From Orobanche coerulescens (lineage: Eukaryota > Streptophyta > Magnoliopsida > Lamiales > Orobanchaceae): a stretch of 64,000 nucleotides of DNA. Of this stretch, positions 34,453 through 44,500 are shown piece by piece (position 1 is the stretch's first letter; each line of letters opens with the position of its first letter). The notes under the pieces are model-generated. The model was not told where the DNA came from. It saw only the letters and a program-made list of their open reading frames with translations, and made no database searches. A program made the position numbers and the translations under genes. The DNA is taken from NCBI GenBank assembly GCA_033398695.1, contig CM065814.1, forward strand, positions 81,238,358 through 81,302,357, in the 5' to 3' direction.

Positions 34453-35006
34453 CTGAAATGTTAAACACCGGAGTTTTCTTACTTACGCAATAATGAGAAC
34501 AACATTACTCGGCTAAGGATATCCAAAACTTGAATCAAGAATTTAACGAGCTAGCATTGCCGTGAGAGAAAATTGAAATTGAGCATTCTACGTTTAAAAT
34601 TGTCGTAAAGGTTGGGGTCGCTGTAGATTCAAAAATGAGTTCGTTGCATATAGATTCAAAATATTGACTTAACATAGAAAATTTTTCATTCAAGCATTTC
34701 ATCAAACGCCTTGTGTGCATGAATTCTAATGAAGAACAACAATTGTAATAACTTGATTTAATTCCCAAAAACAACATCCTCAATCGATCCTTATGACAAA
34801 CAACATAAAAACAACAATAACAACTCATTCATAATCGAAAGATAATCATCCATGATCAATCAACGTCTTCATATTCCCAACTCAAATTTTTTTTTTTGGA
34901 TAGGATTTTGAAAAAGAAAAACTAATAACTTAATTAATCATCAAATGAAGAACAACATCTCCTTTCGCAATTCATGAAGCAATTCATACAAGGGATTGAG
35001 AATTAC
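34453..35006 (-). other. Probable 5'UTR intron of the third gene
   Basis: On the minus strand the donor CTCAAG/GTAATT is at 35006 and the acceptor AACATTTCAG ends at 34453, nine bases before the ATG at 34443. The 554-bp body is AT-rich and has no open frame of note, while the leader upstream is pyrimidine-rich. The borders fit plant splice consensus. No transcript is available to confirm it. Confidence 0.6.
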
Positions 35007-35115
35007 CTTGAGTAGACTTGTAGTTCGCAAGAGGAAAAAGAAGAAGGGAAGAAGTCGGCCGATCGTGCAAAGGAAAGGGGAAGGAGTTATACCTGGGGTG
35101 CCGGCCGAGCTGTGT

Positions 35116-35122
35116 TATAAAT
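35116..35122 (-). promoter_or_regulatory. TATA-like sequence upstream of the third gene
   Basis: The minus strand reads ATTTATAAC, about 33 bp downstream of the nearest CCGCGG-type core and about 110 bp upstream of the putative splice donor. It is weaker than the LTR TATA boxes. Confidence 0.35.
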
Positions 35123-35154
35123 CTACCTGGGCTGTTAAAATTCCGAACGGTGGG

Positions 35155-35482
35155 CCTCGGCACAGCTCAAGTGAGCCGCGACCTAGAGTACAGCGATCCT
35201 GGGTGTGGATGTTATGTCGACATGTGCCGTGGCTCAGAATTAGGGTGCCGCGGCTCATAGTGTTGATTTGCCGCGGCTCACTTGGTCTGTGCCGCGGCAC
35301 ATAGTACAGCGTCCTGGGCATATCTGGTGCATCTTGTGTGTCGCGGCTCAGAAGCAACGTGCCGCGGCTCAGCGATCAAGTGTGCCGCGGCTCAGTAAGG
35401 TTGCGCCGCGGCACAGAGTACAGCAAGTTTACCCTTCCGGTTCGATTTGTGTGTGCCGCGGCTCACAAGCCTTGTGCTGCGG
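35155..35482. promoter_or_regulatory. Internal CCGCGG palindrome cluster with 21-bp pairing
   Basis: Cores (some with one mutation) start at 35155/35176, 35227/35248, 35271/35292, 35341/35362, 35385/35406 and 35456/35477. All six pairs are exactly 21 bp apart. The context TGTGCCGCGGCTCA is the same as in the LTRs of this element and close to that of the Tekay/Del-like LTR. It probably serves as the promoter-proximal region of the third gene. Confidence 0.85.
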
Positions 35483-35698
35483 CTCAGGCATAAATTTTTC
35501 CCTTGGGACTTTTTCTGCACAGAATTTTCAAAGGAACACGTCAAGAACGAGAAGGATAAGCAAATCAAAGCAAAAATGATGAAAATAAATATTCAAAAAT
35601 GCAAGAAAATATTGAAACACAAAAATCTACTACTAAAACTCGGGTTGCCTCCCGAGAAGTGCTAAGTTTATAGTCTTCAGCCAGACCTATTTGAGAAA
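35483..35698. other. Non-coding segment after gag-protease
   Basis: It is AT-rich with no open frame of note. It contains GGGTTGCCTCCCGAGAAG near 35642, a type of sequence I recall from internal regions of Athila-like plant elements. RT, RNase H and integrase would be expected to start here in a full element. Confidence 0.5.
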
Positions 35699-37244
35699 TC
35701 AATTCACTTTTTGCAAACTCCATTTGAACTCCGCCCTGTCCATCGAACCGTTAATGTGTGTTTTAAAATATTGACCATTAGTCCTTAACGATCCGATTTT
35801 TGGTTTGGACACCCAATGTTGTTTGCGAAAAGGATTTGACACAAACAACATTACGAAGCACCGATTTTTCTCATGATTTAGCCTCCGTTTTACGTCTGGC
35901 TTATTCTCCTTTTTCTCGAACGAACTTATGACAGCATCGGAATTTCTCATTGATGGATGAACGGTTGATGATGACGGCATGTCCACAATCTTGAGATATG
36001 CGACTCGTTCAATATTTTTCTTAGAAGTCGGACCATCTGAAACGGATTCTGAGTTTTTCAACCGACGATTCTTCCGGTGTGTGTCTTTCGCAACGGTATC
36101 CACACTTTCAATTTGCGAGCTCTTCTCAACACCACCTGGACATGGAAAGTATTTAAATACTTGAAAAGTGACATGCTCATCTTGAACCCTTAGAGTTAGT
36201 TCCCCTTTTTCCACATCGATTAAAGTTCGGCCGGTTGCCAAAAATGGTCTTCCCAAGATAATTGGGATGTCTTGATCCTCCTCCATGTCAAGCACAATGA
36301 AATCGGCCGGAAAGATGAACTTATCGACTTTGACTAAGACGTCCTCTATCACTCCCCTTGGATATTTGATGGATCTATCAGCTAATTGTATGGAGACAGT
36401 CGTCGGTTTCGCTTCTCCAATTCCAAGTTTCTTGAAAATAGACAGAGGCATGAGATTAACACTAGCGCCGAGATCGCACAATGCCCTTTCAAAAGTCAGA
36501 TTTCCTATAGTGCATGGTATATTAAAACTTCCCGGATCTTTCAATTTTGGCGGAAGGTTTTTCTGAAGTATAGCGCTGCACTCCTCCGTCAATGCGACTA
36601 TCTCATACTCCTCGAGCTTTCTTTTGTTTGACAAAATTTCCTTCATGAATTTCACGTAACTGGGCATTTGTTCCAAGGCGTCGGCAAAAGGAATGTTTAT
36701 ATGCAGTTTCTTGAATACGTCGAGGAACTTAGAGAATTGCTTGTCCACCTTTTTCTGATGTAATCGCTGCGGAAACGGGACGGGTGGTACATGCGCCTTT
36801 GGATTGTCCGGAAACAGTATCGAGGGTCTCAAATCTTGTGGTTCCTCAGTCGCTGAAATTTTCTTGTCCTCCTCCTCACTTCTCTTTTTGTTCTGCCCGG
36901 GCAGCTCGCATAATTCATTCCCACTTCTCAAACCAATGGCATTAACACTCTCTCTAGGATTCGTTTCAGTCGTACTTGGCAAGGTACCTTCCGGGCGGGC
37001 TGTTAACACATTAGCGATCTGACCCAGTTGGACTTCCAAGTTGCGGATAGAAGCGGAATGGTTTTGCAATGTTGCTTCCGTACGGGTCATGAACTGACTC
37101 GTATTCGCTGCCAATTTCGCAATTGCTTCCTCTAGAGAAACTTTTGGAGCGGGAGGAGGTTGCTGTTGGTGTTGAGCGAACGGAGGCTAGTTCAAGTTTT
37201 GTCCGTTTCTCCATGAGAAGTTAGGATGATTACGCCATCCCGAA
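35699..37244 (-). pseudogene. Athila-like gag C-terminus and aspartic protease
   Basis: The frame is open from 37186 to 35699 after a TAG at 37187-37189 (probably once CAG, Gln). It reads a linker with a predicted helix (RNLEVQLGQIANVLTARPEG), then an Athila-type retropepsin with DLGASVNLMPLSIFKKLG as active-site loop and flap-like ILGRPFLATGRTLIDVEKG. It ends in a basic tail with a stop at 35699. It joins the gag frame upstream by a one-base frame change near 37255. The protease itself looks complete. No RT follows. Confidence 0.85.
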
Positions 37245-38306
37245 TTATACGTGTTGGAACGGATTGTTTTGTCGATTCCCGTTCCCTACGAACTGAGCTT
37301 GTTCAATTGAGGGCTGCTCGAAAGGGTTTCCGACTTGGCATTCTGCGCTAGGGTGAGATCCGTTACACAAATTGCACGATTCAATGGTAACGGGGGAAGG
37401 AGCATGCGAAAATGCCTGAAGTTGCTGAGTTAGCGCTGCGACTTGGGCCGACAATGTGGAGATCAGATTATTATTTGAGATTTCCATAACTCGCTTCGGA
37501 TTTACTCGTTCAGACGGCCATTGATAAGCATTTGCGGCCATAGCTTCCAACAAAGAGTGTGCTTCAGCCATCGTTTTTCCCATCAAGGCTCCTCCAGCGG
37601 CTGCATCTACGAGAGTGCGTGTAGAGGCACTCAATCCATTATAGAATGTCTGAATTTGCAGCCAGTCCGGTAGGCCATGGTGTGGGCATCTCCTTAGCAA
37701 ATCTTTGTATCGCTCCCACGCCTCGTGAAGCGACTCCATATCGAACTGCCCAAAGGTAGTGATTTCGTTTCGTAACCTCACCGTCTTTGATGGTGAGAAG
37801 AATTTAGCAAGGAAGGCTTGCGCTAATTCTGCGCATGTCGTGAACGAGCCCGGTGGTAAAGAATTTAACCAAAATTTGGCTTTATCCCTCAAAGAGAAAT
37901 GGAAAAGCCTTAGACGGATGGCATCATAGGTGACACCGTTGTTCTTGAACGTGTCACAAATCTCGAGAAACGACGCAATGTGTGCGTTGGGGTCATCGTT
38001 CGGCAATCCACAAAACTGGCTCAATTGCACCATCTGAATAATTGCGGGCTTGATTTCGAAATTGTTCGCCTGGATGGTGGGACGCCGAATCCCCGAAAAG
38101 TTCGCGTTGATTTGCGGCATAGCATAATCTCGATGTGCTAGTGCCGGTTGAGCTTGCACCATGGGGATTTCCGCTTCGTGATTTCCCGTATTATCAGCCA
38201 TAGTGACTTTCATCGGTAGCTCTTGTTTCTCCTTTTTGTTTCTCCGAAGAGTGCGCTCGAGTTCGGTATCCAAAGGTAGTAGGCCTTCGTTACCGAATTT
38301 TCTCAT
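37245..38306 (-). pseudogene. Athila-like gag, frameshifted at its 3' end
   Basis: It starts MRKFGNEGLLPLDTELER and encodes 353 residues. Residues about 95-240 form the retrotransposon gag (capsid) region, with FEIKPAIIQMVQLSQFCGLP, RLRLFHFSLRDKAKFWLNSL and LAKFFSPSKTVRLRNEI. A short cysteine motif, CNLCNGSHPSAEC, lies near residue 320. The frame ends early at 37245. The expected continuation (NTYNSGWRNHPNFSW) is present in a neighbouring frame, so a one-base frameshift separates gag from protease. Confidence 0.85.
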
Positions 38307-38420
38307 GCACTAACCGAACAATCCTTAAAGGAAAAACAAACAAATAAAATAACACAAAAACAATAAAAATATTCAAACTAAGACTAGAAATACTGAAATC
38401 GATATTAGTAAAAAAATCAG
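38307..38420 (-). other. Leader of the Athila-like element
   Basis: It is A/T-rich sequence between primer-binding site and gag start, with no further feature seen. Confidence 0.6.
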
Positions 38421-38440
38421 TCCCCGGCAACGGTGCCAAA
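38421..38440 (-). other. Primer-binding site (tRNA-Asp type) of the Athila-like element
   Basis: The minus strand reads TGGCACCGTTGCCGGGGA, close to the Athila-type tRNA-Asp site TGGCGCCGTTGCCGGGGA with one mismatch. It lies a few bases inside the right LTR. Confidence 0.8.
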
Positions 38441-39300
38441 AACTTGTTGCGATATTTCGTTAAACGTAAGTGCACGTTATCGTAGACAAGTAATAAAGTG
38501 ATGAGTGAGTATCGTTCCCACGAGGACTGAATTACTAAGTACCGATTTTTATGACAGTCGAAAATTGGGTTGCAATTAATAACTAAATAAAACTAATAAA
38601 ATAACTAATAGTAAAAACGATCGCTTGAAGAAAGAAAATCAAATGGTGAATAAGTCTAGGATTCTGAATCCACCTTGGTTTATCCGAATTTACTCTCGAT
38701 TATCTGAAGTTAATGATTTCCCCAATTTATTGAAGGCGAAGATTGCTAATTTACTCTACCGCCTCTCCCGAGGTCAATAGATTTTTCTAAAGGTGAATAA
38801 CGCACTCTATCCGTAGGTGAATTGATTCGAAAATAGGCAAAAAGCACAAAATCCTCTAAAGGCCACGTAGTTCCTATGAGTATATTCCTATCTCAAAAGA
38901 TAAAACGGTTCTCAACAATAGTTCCTCACCAACTCTCCTCTCCCGATTCGAGTTGTGTAATTAAAATAATCCAATTATTGGCCAGACAATTGAAAGCATT
39001 AAAATCGATTGGGAAAACTCAACAGAAAAGGGAATTATATAGATAATCAAAAGCAAATCCGTCAAAACTTAGGTTTCATCAAAATCCTAGAACAGGGTTT
39101 TAGCCTGACATGCTAAAAGATAAAAATACAGAAATAATGAATGAAAGCATGAAAATTAAACGCAGATGAAGAGCTCGGATTCCTCCGTTCTTCTGGCTTC
39201 TGCCCTCTGCTCTTGATGTCTTCTGCTTGATGATAATCCTCTCTTCCGCGATAATCTCTGTGATCCCCCAAGATAATCAACTCCCAGCTGATAAACCCTT

Positions 39301-39307
39301 ATTTATA
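39301..39307 (-). promoter_or_regulatory. TATA box in the Athila-like 5' LTR
   Basis: The minus strand reads GATTATAAATAAGGG. It is a strong match, about 100 bp downstream of the CCGCGG cluster in element orientation, and is conserved in the other LTR (31409-31415). Confidence 0.65.
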
Positions 39308-39408
39308 ATCCTCCTTTGCCTCAAAAAACGCGTCCGTGTAATTAGGTCGAGAACTGGCTCCAAAACGGCCCAGAAACGCGGCACTTTCTGTCAAAACCGC
39401 CCCGTGGG

Positions 39409-39580
39409 CCGCGGCTCACTTAATCTGTGCCGCGGCTCACGACACTCTGATAAAAACCTGGGCGCTATAATTTTCCTCTGGGCCGCGGCTCACTATATCT
39501 GTGCCGCGGCTCAGAGTACAATTTACTCTGGGGTCGCTGGTCCTCTGCGTGTGCCGCGGCTCACTTGAGCTGTGCCGTGG
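39409..39580. promoter_or_regulatory. CCGCGG palindrome cluster with 21-bp pairing, right Athila-like LTR
   Basis: Cores start at 39409/39430, 39483/39504 and 39554/39575 (the last mutated to CCGTGG). The three pairs are each exactly 21 bp apart. Confidence 0.85.
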
Positions 39581-40599
39581 CCCCAGGCCAAAATTCGCCG
39601 TTTTCGTCCGTTTTTCATCGTTTTGGCTTTTGGACTCGAATTTCCTGCAAAGCATAAAATAATAAGGCATTAAGGGCTCATTTATGCAGATTAACTCAAA
39701 AAAAGAATACAAAATAATGATAAATAAGCGTATAAAAATATGCCTAACACAAGCACACCACAATTGGACGAGATATGGCTAAAATACTACCAGGTACGCC
39801 ATTGGGGCGCGAACTATGGTCGGAAAATTCGAATTTCGGGGAGGAGGAAGGGCCCGATTTGCAAAATTCCATCAGCAAAGTTGTAGCCCTATAAACTAGC
39901 TTTGCAACGGAATATAGACCACTATGAGGGGACCAAAAACCAATGAGATATGGCTAATATACCGTCAACACATTTGCCCTTTACCGGAATAGTGTTTTGG
40001 CCGAGAAACATGTCCAATCGCGCATTATGGTCCAAAATGTTAGAGTTTGAGGGACATAAAGGCCCCGACTCAGAAAGTTAACTTCACCATTATTGTAGCC
40101 CTTTGACTTATCTCTCCAACGATGGTAGCACATTGCGAGCACACCACAATTGGACGAGATATGGCTAAAATACTACAAGGTGCGCGGTTGGGGCGCGAAC
40201 TACGGGTCGGAAAATTCGATTTTCGGGGATGAAGAAGGGCCTGATTTGCAAAATTACATCATCGAAGTTGTAGCCCTATAAAATAGATTCGAAACGGTAT
40301 ATAGACCACTATGACGGGACCACAAAGCAATGAAATATGGACAATATACCGGCATACGATTTGCCCTTTACCGGAACACTATTTTGGCCGAGAAACATGT
40401 CCAATCGCGCATTACGATCCGAAAAGTTAGAGTTAGAGGGCCATAATGGCCTCATCTCAGAAAGTTGACTTCCCCATTGTTGTAGCCCTTTAACATAGCT
40501 TCCGAACGGTGTTTAGCCAATTGCAAGCACATCAAAATTGGACGAGATATGACTAAAATACTACAAGATACGCGGTCGGTCACGAGCTGCGGTCGGAAA

Positions 40600-43500
40600 A
40601 TTCGACTTTCAGGGAGGAGGAAGGAACCAATTTGCAAAATTGCATCTAGCAAAGTTGTATTCCTCTGAACTACCTTTGCAACGGTATAGAGACTGCTATA
40701 AGGGGACCACAAACCAATGAGATATGACCAAAATACCGACATGCGACCCATTTGCCCTTTACCGGAACACTGTTTTGGCCGAAAAACATGTCCCGTCACG
40801 CATTATGGTCTGAAAAGTAAGACTTCGAGGGCCAGAAAGACCCCCACTCAGAAATTTAACTTCACCATTGTCATATCCCTTTGTCTTAGCTCTCCAACAG
40901 TGTGTAGCACATTGCGAGCACACCATAATTGGATGAGATATGGCTAAAGTAATACAAGGTACGCGGTTGGGTCGCGGGTTGCGGTCGGAAAATTCGACTT
41001 TCGGGGAGGTGGAAGGGCCCGATTTGCAAAATTGCATCCAGTAAAGTCGTAGCCCTCTAAACTAGATTTGCAACGGTATAGAGACTAATATGAGGGGACC
41101 ACAAACCAATGAGATATTGTCAAAATACCAGCATGCGACCCGTTTGCCCTTTACCGGAACACTATTTTGGCCGAGAAACATGTTCAGTCTCGCATTATGG
41201 TCCGAAAAGTCAGAGTTCGAAGGCCATAAAGGCCCTAACTCAGAAAGTTAATTTCACCATTGTCTTAGCCCTTTGACTTAGCTCTCCAACAGTGTGTAGC
41301 ACATTGTGAGCACACCACAATTGGACGAGATATGCTACAAGGTACGCGGTGGGTCGCGAGCTGCGGTTGGTAAATTCGACTTATGGGGAGGTGGAAGGGC
41401 CCTATTTGCAAAATTGCATACAACAAAGTCATAGACCTCTGAACTAGCTTTTCAACGTTATAGATACCGATATGAGGGGACCACAAACCAATGAGATATG
41501 GCAAAATACCGGCATGCGACCCGTTTGCCCTTTAACGGAACACTGTTTTGGCCGAGAAACATGTCCTGTCGCGCATTATGGTATGAAAAGTCAGAGTTTG
41601 AGGGCTATAAAGGCCCCGAATCAGAAAATTAACTTCACCATTGCCGCAGCCCTTTGACTTATCTCACCAACGGTGTGTAGCACATTGCGAGAACAACACA
41701 AGTGGACGAGATATGGCTACTACAAGATATGCGATGGGTCGCGAGATGCGGTTGGATAATACGACTTTCGGGGAGGAGGAAGGAACCAATTTGCAAAATT
41801 GCATCTAGCAAAGTTGTATTCCTCTGAACTACCTTTGCAACGGTATAGAGACTGGTATGAGGGGACCACAAAGTAATGAGATATGGCCAAAATACCGACA
41901 TGCGACTCGTTTGCCCTTTACCGGAACACTGTTTTGGCCGAGAAACATGTCCCGTCACGCATTATGGTCCGAAAAGTAAGACTTCGAGGGCCAGAAAGAC
42001 CCCCACTCAGAAATTTAACTTCACCATTGTCATATCCCTTTGTCTTAGCTCTCCAATGGTGCGTAGCACATTGCGAGCACACCATAATTGGACGAGATAT
42101 GGCTAAAGTACTACAAGGTACGCAGTTGGGTCGCGGGTTGCGGTCGGAAAATTTGACTTTCGAGGAGGTGGAAGGGCCCAATTTGCAAAATTGCATCCAG
42201 TAAAGTCGTAGCCCTCTAAACTAGATTTGCAACGGTATAGAGACTAATATGAGGGGACCACAAACCAATGAGATATTGTCAAAATACCGGCATGCGACCC
42301 GTTTGCCCTTTACCGGAACACTATTTTGGCCGAGAAACATGTTCAGTCTCGCATTATGGTCCGAAAAGTCAGAGTTCGAAGGCCATAAAGGCCCTAACTC
42401 AGAAAGTTAATTTCACCATTGTCTTAGCCCTTTGACTTAGCTCTCCAACAGTGTGTAGCACATTGTGATCACACCACAATTGGACGAGATATGGCTATGA
42501 TACTACAAGGTACGCGGTGGGTCGCGAGCTGCGGTTGGTAAATTCGACTTATGGGGAGGTGGAAGGGCCCTATTTGCAAAATTGCATACAAGAAAGTCAT
42601 AGACCTCTGAACTAGCTTTTCAACGTTATAGATACCGATATGAGGGGACCACAAACCAATGAGATATGGCCAAAATACCGGCATGCGACCCGTTTGCCCT
42701 ATAACGGAACACTGTTTTGGCCGAGAAACATGTCCTGTCGCGCATTATGGTATGAAAAGTCAGAGTTTGAGGGCCATAAAGGCCCCGAATCAGAAAATTA
42801 ACTTCACCATTGCCGCAGCCCTTTGACTTATCTCACCAACGGTGTGTAGCACATTGCAAGAACACCACAAGTGGATGAGATATGGCTACTACAAGGTATG
42901 CGGTGGGTCGCGAGATGCGGTTGGATAATACGACTTTCGGGGAGGAGAAAGGAACCAATTTGCAAAATTGCATCTAGCAAAGTTGTATTCCTCTGAACTA
43001 CCTTTGCAACGGTATAGAGACTGGTATGAGGGGACCACAAACTAATGATATATGGCCAAAATACCGACATGCGACTCGTTTGCCCTTTACCGGAACACTG
43101 TTTTGGCCGAGAAACATGTCCCGTCACGCATTATGGTCCGAAAAGTAAGACTTCGAGGGCCAGAAAGACCCCCACTCAGAAATTTAACTTCACCATTGTC
43201 ATATCCCTTTGTCTTAGCTCTCCAACGGTGCGTAGCACATTGCGAGCACACCATAATTGGATGAGATATGGCTAAAGTACTACAAGGTACGCAGTTGGGT
43301 CGCGGGTTGCAGTCGGAAAATTTGACTTTCGAGGAGGTAGAAGGGCCCGATTTGCAAAATTGCATCCAGTAAAGTCGTAGCCCTCTAAACTAGATTTGCA
43401 ACGGTATAGAGACTAATATGAGGGGACCACAAACCAATGAGATATTGTCAAAATACCGGCATGCGACCCGTTTGCCCTTTACCGGAACACTATTTTGGCC

Positions 43501-44500
43501 GAGAAACAGGTCCAGTCTCGCATTATGATCCGAAAAGTCAGAGTTCGAAGGCCATAAAGGTCCTAACTCATAAAGTTAATTTCACCATTGTCTTAGCCCT
43601 TTGACTTATCTCTCCAATAGTGTGTAGCACATTGTGAGCACACCACAATTGGACGAGATATGGCTATAATACTACAAGGTACGCGGTGGGTCGCGAGCTG
43701 CGGTTAGTAAATTCAACTTATGGGGAGGAGGAAGGGCCCGATTTGCAAAATTGCATACAGCAAAGTCATAGACCTCTGAACTAGCTTTTCAACGTTATAG
43801 ATACCGATATGAGGGGACCACAAGCCAATGAGATATGGCCAAAATACCGGCATGCGACCCGTTTGCCCTTTAACGGAACACTGTTTTGGCCAAGAAACAT
43901 GTCCGGTCGCGCATTATGGTATGAAAAGTCAGAGTTTGAGGACCATAAAGGCCCCGAAACAAAAAAGTAACTACACCATTGTCGTAGCCCTTTGACTTAT
44001 CTCACCAACGGTGTGTAGCACATTGCGAGCACACCACAAGTGGACGAGGTATGGCTACTACAAGGTATGCGGTGGGTCGCGAGATGCGGTTGGAAAATAT
44101 GACTTTCGGGGAGTAGGAAGGAACTGATTTGCAAAATTGCATCTAGCAAAGTCGTATTCCTATGAACTACCTTTGCAACGGCATAGAGACTGCTATGAGA
44201 TCACAAACCAATGAGATATGGCCAAAATACCGACATGCGACCCGTTTTCCCTTTATCGGAACACTGTCTTGGCCGAGAAACATGTCCCGTCATGCATTAT
44301 GGTCCGAAAAGTAAGGCTTCGAGGGCTAGAAAGACCCCCACTCGTAAATTTAACTTCACCATTGTCATATCCCTTTGGCTTAGCTCTCCCACGGTGTGTA
44401 GCACATTGCGAGCACACCATAATTAAATGAGATATTGCTAAAGTACTACAAGGTACGCGGTTGGAGTCGTGGGTTGCGGTCGGAAAATTCGACTTTCGGG
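40600..44500. repeat. Three-unit higher-order repeat (about 1,160-1,170 bp)
   Basis: Segments at 40717, 41876, 43045 and 44211 match with offsets of 1,159, 1,169 and 1,166 bp. They share private variants such as CCAGAAAGACCCCCACTCAG and CATATCCCTTTGTCTTAGC (the fourth copy slightly changed). Confidence 0.8.

Larger units (their letters stand above)
30535..39749 (-). mobile_element. Athila-like Ty3-gypsy element lacking RT, RNase H and integrase
   Basis: The LTRs are 1,322 and 1,305 bp (plus-strand ends TGTTGCGATA and CGCCTAACA) between CAAGC target duplications (30530-30534 and 39750-39754). The element reads on the minus strand. The right LTR is followed by a site complementary to a tRNA-Asp-like 3' end, as in Athila elements, and the left LTR is preceded by a polypurine tract. 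Minus-strand order: gag, protease, a CCGCGG-rich non-coding segment, and a third gene with a putative plant transposon protein domain. Nothing resembling RT, RNase H or integrase lies between protease and the third gene, so the element is non-autonomous by structure. Confidence 0.92.
38445..39749 (-). repeat. 5' LTR (right copy) of the Athila-like element
   Basis: 1,305 bp. In element orientation it holds the CCGCGG cluster (39580 to 39409), then the TATA box TATAAAT at 39307-39301, then the transcribed part. It differs from the left copy by scattered changes, which argues for moderate age. Confidence 0.93.
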
